Shown piece by piece: positions 19,430 through 27,319 of a stretch of DNA of 27,319 bases. The DNA comes from Priapulus caudatus. Its lineage: Eukaryota; Priapulida; Priapulimorpha; Priapulimorphida; Priapulidae. The position numbers were made by a program, and so were the translations under genes. The DNA lies in contig NW_014578101.1 of the NCBI RefSeq assembly GCF_000485595.1, positions 81,396-108,714 of the forward strand, read 5' to 3'. Position 1 is the first letter of the stretch. Every line of letters starts with the position of its first letter. The notes under the pieces were generated by a model. The model did not search any database, was not told the DNA's origin, and saw only the letters and a program-made list of their open reading frames with translations.

Positions 19430-20275
19430 TGGTACCCGACACACCTTCTCCCCAAGATGTGTAAGTATACAAAGTTTGCTCGTGCTAGGTCAATTAGGGG
19501 CCGACTTATAGAGCGGGAGGGAAATATGATGAAGGTCAAGGTCAAGGTCAATGTCCAATAAAGGTTGCAGTGACCTGGTTTTGGTACGCGACACACCTTC
19601 TACCCAAGATGTGTAAGTATACCAAGTTTGGTCGCGCTAGGTCAATCAGGGGCCGAGTTATAGAGCAGAAGGGAAATATGACCAAGGTCACGGTCAAGGT
19701 CAAATAAAAGCCGCAGTGACGTGGTTTTGGTATGCGACACACATTCTCCCCAAGATGTGTAAGTATACGAAGTTTGCTCGCGCTAGGTCAATTAGGGGCC
19801 AAGTTATACTTATAGAGCAGAAGGGATATATGATGAAGGTCAAGGTCAATGTCAAATAAAGGTTCCAGTGACCTGGTTTTCGTACGGGACACACCTTCTC
19901 CCCAAGATGTGTAAGTATACCAAGTTTGGTAGCGCTAGGTAAATTAGGGGCCGAGTTATAGAGCGGAAGAAAAATATGATCAAGGTCAATGTCAAGGTCA
20001 AATGAAGGACGCAGTGACCTGGTTTTGGTATGCGACATACCTTCTCCCCAAGATGTGTAAGTATACCAAGTTTGGTAGCGCTAGGTCAATTAGGGGCCGA
20101 GTTATAGAGCGGAAGGGAAATATGATCATGGTCAATGTTATGGTCAAATAAAGGTCGTAGTGACCTGGTTTTGGTACGCTGCGCACCTTCTCCCCAAGAT
20201 GTGTAAGTAGACTATGTTTGGTCAGGCTAGGTCAATTAGGGGTCGAGTTATAGAGCGGAAGGGAAAGTGTCTGCG
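19430..20275. repeat. About 150-bp satellite, 5-6 units, with TCAAGGTCA motifs
   Basis: The anchor CCCAAGATGTGTAAGTA starts at 19451, 19603, 19748, 19901, 20047 and 20193, giving periods of 145-153 bp. Each unit contains CGCTAGGTCAATTAGGGGCC, a RAGTTATAGAGCGG-type word and one to three direct repeats of AAGGTCA or close variants. Unit divergence is moderate, and the left and right edges fade. Minus-strand frames through it recur only because the repeat does. Confidence 0.95.
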
Positions 20276-20280
20276 GCGGC

Positions 20281-22080
20281 GGTGGCGGCTGGACAGACAT
20301 GAAACCATAGTATCCCCGCCGACGATACAATAACACAAATACATGTAAAAATACTATACACATCAATTTACATTCAGTTTTAGAGAGTAAAGGCACATTA
20401 AACAGTGTTATGCACATATGTATTACAGTTATTGAGGGGCATGATACAAACTACTAACTCTAAACTTATGTAATTTTATGTGACAAAAAGTAGCCCCCGT
20501 AAGCACAACAAGAGCCCTCGAATTGTTTTTTAATAATTTGAGGCCTGGATGGCACTGTTAAAATACAATGAAGGGTTAAGACAGACATATAAGGTAATGA
20601 GGCATGATTAACCGACTTTCAAAAAACTCTACTGACTCATTACTAATAATATTAGTATCTAATTCAGTTCACCAATCATATACCATAACACGAACTTGTT
20701 CTGAGGTATGGAAGGCAGATGCGCAGACGATTTTAGGATCGGGACGATTAAGCAGAAATACTTGATGAATTGAGCCCTATCATGATAGTTACCTTTACAG
20801 TTTGCAAAGCACTACACATACGAATACGAAGTCTTCAGCTGTACATCACAAGACAACAAACTCTTCAAATAACGTAACATAAAAATGCAAAGTATTAGGT
20901 TCCGTTATTCACCTCTGACATTACCTTTCATATAAACTGCAAAGAAAATCAACAGTTTTCTGTACCTGATCACCGATGTCACATCTGGGCTCTAGTGTCA
21001 TTTAATGCAATGACTATTTTGTTATAATTGATGTCATGATTGGATCAAGTAACATAAGAAGGCCGTGCCTGTGCAGAAATGGAACACAATCAGCAAATGC
21101 TTGTCAAAATGCCACGAAATATGATTTGATGAGAGGACTCGGCAAGAGTTGAAGAGCCAGAAAGCTGATACACGTTATTACAACTACTCAGAGAGAATTG
21201 GGTAAATCTCCTTTACGCTACATGAATACGGCGGCTGTATGGCATCTAACGACAGTCGCCACAGCTAATTCAATCACATCTAACGTTCAGCGATCACTGA
21301 CGAAACATGAAACTATATTAAACGGATTGCACTTCACCTCTCTAAACATGAAAACAACATTACGTATCGCCATTAAGAAGTCGCTCACTAGTTCGCCACT
21401 GAAAAATAAAATGCTTGCAGCAATTGGTAGACATAGAGAGGGTTAATATTTCAATACACCAAATGTCATATCATATGATTGTCATAAATACGTTGCACTG
21501 ACATGGGCCCAACGTCAACTCGGCATGATAAAGACAAGTATGAAAGGCACAATGGTGACATGGTCGTGTACTCATCTGATTTTAAAGTAGCCATCCAATT
21601 AAATAATATTGCCTTCTGCATTCATTGGGATATAAAGTATGGGGAGTTATAAAGCTATATGGGCAATTCCACGAAAAAATTTCAATCAGGTAAAAATATT
21701 AAATTGCCTAGTTTCTTGTAGATTGATTAAATAAATTCTAAATTTTCATATTTTAAGTCATACTGACTTTCATCATAACACCGATGCTAAGGCTCACTAA
21801 AAACACAATTGAAAAAAATAAATATATGTTTAGGTACATTTCATTAACATTCTATTTTACGAATATAAATTAGCCAATCATGTAGTAGTATAGTACCATA
21901 TCTAAGGTTAGTAAGTACTTCAGAAGGTGATAAATTCACTTGAATTGCATGTCATATTAATCACTCCTGTTTTCTTACTGCAGGTCCCGGGGGGGGGGGC
22001 ACTCACCACACATTATGGTAGGTATGTGCCACTGCGAAGTCAATGAAAGTGTCAATGACACTGTAGCTCACCTTTATGGC
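20281..22080. other. Unassigned AT-rich stretch
   Basis: No recognised gene. An 82-codon frame on the plus strand (21198-21446) and an exon-like minus-strand stretch after a good acceptor (CATTTTATTTTTCAG near 21405) have no family match I can name. The missing upstream FAM98 exons could lie here, but I could not identify them. A poly-G run is at 21988-21998. Confidence 0.35.
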
Positions 22081-22086
22081 AAGCAT

Positions 22087-22375
22087 TTTGTATCATAATT
22101 AGAGAAACCATGGTTCCTCGCACGAAACCAGGTTTCGTGCTCACAAAACCTAGTTTCTTGCTCAAGAAACCAGGGTTCTTGCCATGAAACTAGATTTCAT
22201 GGCATGAAACCTGGTTTCTAGCCCTATAACCGCAGTTATAGCTGGAATCTTAGTTTCTTGAGCAAGAAACTAGGTTTTGGGAGCAAGAACCTAGGTTTCA
22301 GCAAGAAACCCACTTTCAACCACGCCGTTTGTATCATAATTCGAGAAACCATAGTTTCGAGCGACGAAACCGTTG
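22087..22375. repeat. Array of about nine short GAAAC/GTTTC palindromes
   Basis: Successive hairpins lie at 22104-22117, 22120-22140 (10-base perfect arms GCACGAAACC), 22153-22170 (GTTTCTTG arms), 22181-22203 (GCCATGAAA arms), 22206-22218, 22224-22241 (CTATAAC arms), 22253-22270, 22288-22297 and about 22344-22358. A direct repeat, TTTGTATCATAATT (22087-22100 and 22328-22341), brackets the array at a 241-base spacing. There is no coding frame. Arms of neighbouring hairpins can also pair with each other. Confidence 0.9.
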
Positions 22376-22417
22376 TTGCTAATTAAGACCCGTATCTAGG
22401 ATTCGTAATCCCGAGCG

Positions 22418-22425
22418 TGACGTCA
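22418..22425. promoter_or_regulatory. CRE-like site TGACGTCA
   Basis: Exact CRE consensus about 220 bases upstream of the ATG of the THAP fragment. It could be a promoter element of that gene. Position is the only support. Confidence 0.25.
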
Positions 22426-22641
22426 GCATAGTTCAGCCACTCGGAGCCACTGCTCAGTAAATACTATAGAAATAACATACTAGTTAGGCTAATGAGGTAC
22501 AATTGAAAACAATAGGCATATAGGGGGCGCTGATAAGCAACTCGGTCCTGCGCAACAACTGCTGCACGGTGTTTACAAGTGAAAACTGTACTGTACGTAC
22601 CGTGTTCTGTTTTCAACTCGGTGTTGTTTTTACCTGGGACA

Positions 22642-22830
22642 ATGCCAACCGAATATTGTGTACTACATTGTGGGAAGGAGGGGAGGACATGCTTTCCCTG
22701 TACGTTTTAAGCAGGGCGCACGTGCCTGGATTAGCGGCTGTGAGGACGATGAGAAAATAACTACTCTGAGACCTTCCAAGTACGCGCATGCATGTCGAGA
22801 TCATTTACTACGTTGAGACAACCTAGCTCG
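22642..22830 (+). pseudogene. THAP zinc-finger domain, frame-broken
   Basis: THAP domains are C2CH zinc-binding DNA-recognition domains at the N-terminus of many animal regulators and P-element-like transposases. ATG at 22642 begins MPTEYCVLHCGKEGRTC, with the first Cys pair. After a one-base shift near TGCTTTCCC, another frame gives FPVRFKQGARAWIS, then PSKYAHACRDH, supplying the FP, Trp and Pro landmarks and the Cys-x2-His pair. A second shift in the TTT after the His would give the usual HF. Both breaks are in homopolymers, so either decay or sequencing error is possible. A 271-bp element follows at 22846, and no downstream exon was recognised. The sequence shows one domain only; the rest of the protein is unknown. 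Confidence 0.65.
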
Positions 22831-22845
22831 TATGGTATGTTTTTT

Positions 22846-23116
22846 GGCAGTGGCTACGGGTACGGTAGCCGTATCTTAATGTCTGGAGGCTACGGGTACG
22901 GGAGTCCATTCGCTTTCATACTTAACGAGACAAAGATGGCGGCGGTGGCGCTAGATTTGCGAAATAACGGCCTTGGAAATAAATTCACGATTTGGAGAGT
23001 TTAGATGAGCTAGAACGCCTAAACCTAACCCTAACCATAACCCTAAACCTAACCCTAACCCTAACGCAAAAAAGGGGCTTGAACGACCGACGGCTACCGT
23101 ACCTCCAGCCACTGCG
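22846..23116. mobile_element. 271-bp MITE with 9-bp target duplications and internal telomere-like array
   Basis: The 9-mer ATGTTTTTT flanks both sides exactly (22837-22845 and 23117-23125). The ends are GGCAGTGGCTACGG and, read inward from the right, CGCAGTGGCTGGAGG. The left side continues GGTACGGTAGCCGT and the right mirrors it. A 9-bp duplication suits a Mutator-like mechanism. Internally there is a second TACGGGTACGG motif and a run of CCCTAA-type repeats. No transposase. Confidence 0.8.
23018..23065. repeat. Interstitial telomere-like repeat (CCTAAC/CCCTAA)n
   Basis: About eight hexamers of CCCTAA with AAACCT and CCATAA variants. This matches the metazoan telomere repeat TTAGGG on the minus strand. 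It is inside a transposable element, not at a chromosome end. Confidence 0.9.
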
Positions 23117-23125
23117 ATGTTTTTT

Positions 23126-23509
23126 TATTATTAGCAGATTCAGTAATCAGTTGCCCTAATGTATCTTCGTTGTATAAGTATATTTCAAATCAACAGCTAA
23201 TGGTAATGCGAAACAAGCTTGACCAGGCTGCGAGATTAATATCAATACACATTTTCAATATATTACTATTAGTTATTACCATTTCTTGGAGGGCAATGGA
23301 GCTAATCTGAAACAAATACTTACTTATATTAGTCTTTGCATTGTAGCCAGTATGTTTTTCATGTTGGGTTAACGCATTCCTAATCTTGAATATGTATGAT
23401 CATGCACTCATTAGGGTTAGGCTAGGGGCCTGTGAGTTGATAGAGTATATATAAAGTACTGGACAGTCTACTATACAGTAGCCTGAGCAGGTATACATGC
23501 TGTATATGG
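23126..23509. other. Unassigned AT-rich stretch
   Basis: No exon or repeat recognised. TATATATAAAG near 23446 resembles a TATA box, but the region is AT-rich. Confidence 0.35.
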
Positions 23510-23583
23510 TGATATATATATATATAATATATATATATTACTATATATATATATAGTACTAAATATCCTCTCTATATATATAT
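23510..23583. repeat. (TA)n microsatellite
   Basis: TA runs with short ATACTA-type and CCTCTC interruptions. Confidence 0.95.
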
Positions 23584-23828
23584 AATTGCTGCTATGCTTA
23601 TTTTTTTCGGGGAACTGCATCACTTTGAGGAATGTTGAAATGCACAGCTGTCGGCCGTCACGTTTTTTCCTTGGAACAATCTGTGCTCACAGCCAATTCT
23701 CTGGAGCGGACGGAAAGAGTGAGCAAGCGCAAAGGGTAACTCAAAGGCAGCATCAGTTAGACGACCATGCAAGCGGACTTCAATGCGCTCATTGGAATTG
23801 GTGGCGACGATGGAAGTTGTGGAAAGTA

Positions 23829-23950
23829 CAGTAAACCTTGTTTTACTGCCGGACTCGTAATATCGCCAGGGAATGCGAGAGGAGCAGATCAATTGTGTGA
23901 TCGTGAGTGTTTAGTGTGAGGGTGGCTCGTAATACCGGGCTCCTCGTTAA
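23829..23950. mobile_element. pogo/Tigger-like transposon end fragment
   Basis: CAGTAAACCTTGTTTTACTG followed by TCGTAATATCGCCAGGGAAT and a later CTCGTAATACCGGGCTCCTC. The CAGTAAACCTYGTTATTAC style of end is typical of Tc1/mariner pogo-Tigger elements. A related copy is at 841-905 (AAACCTCGTTATACCGCC and ATCGCCAGGGAAT). The opposite end was not located. Confidence 0.45.
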
Positions 23951-24995
23951 CCGCGAGAGAGCATTATGGGCTATGTACAATTTCTATACTAAATGGCATT
24001 GTAAATACACTCGTTATTACTGCCATCGGGGAGTGTTGGTGCGGTATCCGTTGATGCAGTTTCGTATGGTAACATACACACACACATCCACGGCGAGTCC
24101 TTATGTAATAGAAGTAGTATTTAGGGCGGTATACGTAACTAGCGTTGAGATTCGCGACCCCATCCATGCATTAATAACTCGGAAGGTCAAATTCAGAGGC
24201 TGTATATGGCAATAATTTTGAGTCGAACGCGATTGATTTCATGGAACGTGACATTTCTGGCTGACATTTCCTACAATTCGCTGGATGCACTGATTTTCTG
24301 AATGTTGCTAGATGAACAGAAGGTCGTGTTCAGGAGATTTTGGAAGGAGCCGATAAAAACTTGAAACCCCCGAATACAAAATACTGCACGCCGACACTAA
24401 ATGTAGCATGTATGCTACATGTGCGCTGTACTCGGGACTCAGACGAAAACACGAACAAACGCACGAAACTATAATATTTTTATTTTAATAGCAATTTCAG
24501 TATAAAAAGAACTTTGTTAATATGATTTTATTGCAGGATTTTTGTTTATAATCATTATTATAGCATGCTATTTTTGATTGGTTTTTGCTAGCAACTGGGA
24601 GGCTATTATGGGATCCCGCCGCGATCTCCGATTTACCCGTTTCTTCTGATGCGCGCTCGTTATTGGTAGCCCAATATTTCCGCAGTCCCGATGTCGGCCG
24701 GTATAATGAGGTTTATAGCTGTAAGATATTGATAATTTAGCAGGTAATAAATGAATGTAGTGAAAAAGCATGCATTGATTGTTTTATTATCTGAGTAACA
24801 TATAATTATTAATTCATTCAGCGAGTGGGGCATTCGCACAGCTGTGCGCAGCTGCCTCCAAGTTTCCACTAGATACTTGTTCTTGTCTATTTTGCCAGTT
24901 ATGTACTAAATACTGAGAGGCCCCCCATATAATTAAGTAAAAATTGCTTGCTATTACATTATCCTAAATACCCATTTTTCTTATATTCTATAAGA
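23951..24995. other. Unassigned stretch
   Basis: Short open frames on both strands, none recognisable. TGTAGCATGTATGCTACATG (about 24402-24421) is a small palindrome. Confidence 0.35.
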
Positions 24996-25078
24996 TTTAT
25001 ATATATATATATATAATATATATATATTAATGTATATATTATATAAGATATATATATATATATATATATACATATATC
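24996..25078. repeat. (TA)n microsatellite
   Basis: TATATA runs with AATATA and GATATA interruptions. Confidence 0.95.
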
Positions 25079-26439
25079 ATTAGTTTGGGGAAAAAAAAAT
25101 GAAAGCATGGCATCACCCTCTCGGCTATACTTCTATACATTAAGATACGTGTAATACTCGACAAAGTGATGTCGTTTCATATTAGCTGCCAAAGTAACTG
25201 GCCCTCCGGGAGGCTTTTCAATAATAGTAATCTATTTTGTCCTCAACATGCATTGGAATTTTTCCAGGAGGGTACGTAATACTGGTCAATCGAACTGTAC
25301 ATGTAATATAGTACTCTATATCATAGATTTTATTGGGCTCAACTGTCTTACTGTATACAAATCGTCTTACCCACGACGTACTTGTTACCAATACCTAATT
25401 AATTGTTATAATTAATTATACCATCAACGCTACGAAATTTGAACGAATCGAATCATATCGGCGCAGTGGACGATCTTGACATCCTGAGATATGTCCGCGA
25501 TTTGGCTGGCCGGAGATTCGCATGTTGCGCGCACCGAAAATTCTGGCATGGCCAACCTGGGTTATATTTGGTCTGTAGCATCTAAAAATTCGCAGGCCTG
25601 CGAGGAGCAAATATTGGCACAACTGTTTTACTGGTTTTTGCAAAACCAAAAGCTTAATATCACGCGAAAACAGAAACCATTGAAAGCAATCACCCGTTAA
25701 CCACCTCTCACCACAGGCCGCGAAAAAAATTGTAATTACATATATATCACTTAATAAATGAAAGGTGATACAATATAAAAAATGAAATAAAATGTAAGTT
25801 ATGATGCTCACCTGGCCCTAATTTGGCTCATAGGGTTAATGTCTACCCAACAGCGTACGCCGGGCAGGGGGCCTCGAGGAGCACTGGTCGACCGGTACGG
25901 TCGCGTATACGGCGTGGAGACTCCCCGACTGGTAAGCTACATTTGATATGCGGTTGTGGGTTTGGTTAGGTTCAGGCGTGTTACGGGCGCGGAGTAGGCG
26001 TAGGCAACTCCTAGACTCGTTGTGGAGTGGCAGAGGTACGGCCAGCCATACTTAGATAGTAACCAGGGTACGATATGATCCCGGAGGGTGCAAATCACTT
26101 ATACGGCTCCTTAATATGACGGACAGGAAGTGCATGGCACAGACTTCTGTGTATCACGCGCAACTGATGCACACGAACTTTCCTTATATCAAGGATTGAT
26201 CACCTAATGTTTAACCGCCACATACCATGCTAAAAGGCGCCAGATCGGAGCAAAATACTACTTTATACCACTAAAATTAATGTGTTATTTTTATTTTTAT
26301 TATAGTGCATTCTTTATTAATTAACTATAATTACTAATTACCCATTACACCTATTCGTTTATTAAGTACACTATTAATTAACTATTAGCAGCAACTGTTC
26401 TTAATTACTAATTTACATATTAATTACTAATTATTATTA
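25079..26439. other. Unassigned stretch
   Basis: No gene recognised. A 69-codon plus-strand frame (25491-25700) includes WLAGDSHV, faintly like the GDS block of SGNH hydrolases, with nothing else to support it. AT-rich TAATTA sequence precedes the minisatellite. Confidence 0.35.
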
Positions 26440-27319
26440 CGGACGAGGGAAGAGAACCATGATGTTAAGGAGAGAGGAACCGTGATGTTAGAGGGAGAGG
26501 AGCAGCCGTAATGTTAGAGAGAGAGAGGAAGCCCTGAGGGTTTAGAGAGAGACAGGAACGCATGAGGGTTAGAGAGAGGAGCAGAAGCCATCGATGCGTT
26601 AGAGGGATTAGAGGAAGCACATGATGGTTAGAGAGAGAGAGGAACCATGACCGGGTTCAGTTACGGGAGAGAGGAAGCCATGAGGTTAGAGAGAAAGAGG
26701 TGAAGCTGTCATGCGTTGAGGGAGAAGACGCCCGTGATGGTTAGAGGGAGAGAGGCAAGTCCGTGATGGTTTAAGGGACGAGAGAGAAAGCCATGAGGGT
26801 TATGAGTGAGAGAGGAAGCCTGTGATGGTTAGCAGGGAAAAAGAGGAAGCCGTTAATGGTTAGATCGAAGACGAGAGAAGCCATGATGGTTAGGGGGAGA
26901 GAGGAAGCCGTCGTGGTTAGAGAGCAAGAGAGAAGCCATAGGGTTAGAGAGAGAGAAGGAAGCCATCGACGGGTTAGAGGGGAGAGAAGCAAGCCGTGAT
27001 GGTTAGAGCGGCAGACGAGCCAAGCTCATGAGGGGTAGCAGGAGAGAGAAGCCATGAGAGTTAAAAGAGAGAGAGAGAGCTGTATGGTTAGAGGGACGAG
27101 AGGAAGGGGGAAGCCCGCGACATGCCTGAAGAGAGGAAGGAGAGCGCTGATTGTTAAGGGCAGATGAGCGAGCCGTGAGGTGTAGAGGGAGAGAGGAAGC
27201 CCGTGAATGGTTAGAGAGAGAAAGGACAGCCATGAAGGTTAGCAGTAGAAGAGGAAGCGTGATGGTTAGAGGGAAAGAGGAAGCGCGTTTAGGTTAGAGG
27301 GAGAGAGGAAGCCGTGATG
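26440..27319. repeat. Purine-rich ~27-bp minisatellite, about 30 units, running off the window
   Basis: Degenerate copies of GGTTAGAGGGAGAGAGGAA followed by GCCRTGAT, almost all purine on the plus strand apart from GCC and TT. Unit length varies between about 24 and 33 through frequent single-base insertions. Minus-strand frames rich in Ser-Leu are artefacts. The array continues past the right edge. Confidence 0.95.

Noticed and set aside
19548-20186. Repeated minus-strand peptides with LVYLHILGRR-type ends
   Set aside because: They recur every ~150 bp because the satellite does; no start, splice or family support.
21198-21446. 82-codon plus-strand frame and an opposite-strand exon-like stretch after a good acceptor
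   Set aside because: Neither translation matches a family I recognise, and they are mutually exclusive.
22087-22375. CRISPR interpretation of the palindrome array
   Set aside because: Hairpins vary in sequence and spacing, there are no constant repeats with unique spacers, and the context is eukaryotic.
23018-23065. Chromosome end or telomere fusion
   Set aside because: The repeat is short and lies inside an element with 9-bp target duplications, with ordinary sequence on both sides.
25491-25700. WLAGDSHV resembling an SGNH-hydrolase block I
   Set aside because: Only one short motif, with no later Gly, Asn or His blocks.
26771-27233. Minus-strand Ser/Leu-rich frames near the right edge
   Set aside because: Products of the purine-rich minisatellite.
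1-27319. tRNA and rRNA genes
   Set aside because: A visual scan for the T-loop GGTTCGAATCC signature and rRNA-like blocks found none; only the tRNA-Leu complementary primer site in the Ty3 element.

Overview
This is eukaryotic DNA, most likely from a marine invertebrate. The support is: interrupted genes with GT-AG introns, an animal FAM98-family gene, a THAP zinc-finger remnant, TTAGGG-type telomere-like repeats, a Ty3 LTR retrotransposon primed by tRNA-Leu, and many small inverted-repeat elements and satellites. Phylum cannot be fixed from sequence alone. There is a 10-base N gap at 16098-16107 with an unmerged overlap around it, and single-base indel noise in several places, so part of the frame damage may come from the assembly.

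Layout. 1-7.2 kb holds two fold-back elements (19-1035 and 1154-1833), microsatellites and a possible solo LTR (4270-5042), with no recognisable gene. 7.2-11.0 kb holds a degenerate, gag-less Ty3 element on the minus strand (7227-10350, with 148-bp LTRs, PBS and PPT). It may sit inside an older inverted-repeat element whose ends lie near 7188 and 11016. 11.02-12.75 kb is a 1.7-kb terminal-inverted-repeat element with TAATCATGATTA palindromes, CRE-like sites and a perfect 42-bp palindrome.

12.9-17.3 kb is the one confident host gene, a FAM98 homologue (tRNA-ligase-complex family) on the minus strand. I reconstruct five exons: 17112-17269, 14573-14683, 14138-14335, 13121-13220 and 12899-12972. 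All splice phases agree, and an AATAAA follows the stop. The N-terminal exons were not found and the usual C-terminal block and RGG tail are missing. The assembly gap lies in its largest recovered intron.

17.4-23.1 kb is packed with small inverted-repeat elements, a 217-bp tandem duplication, a ~150-bp satellite rich in TCAAGGTCA sites, an unusual array of about nine GAAAC/GTTTC palindromes (22087-22375), a frame-broken THAP domain (22642-22830), and a 271-bp element with 9-bp target duplications carrying an internal telomere-like array (22846-23116). 23.1-26.4 kb is AT-rich with no recognisable gene. 26.44 kb to the end is a purine-rich ~27-bp minisatellite that runs off the window.

The genes do not form an operon or pathway. 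The clearest biological content is the FAM98 gene in a transposon-dense setting; the most unusual structures are the palindrome array and the element carrying telomere-like repeats.
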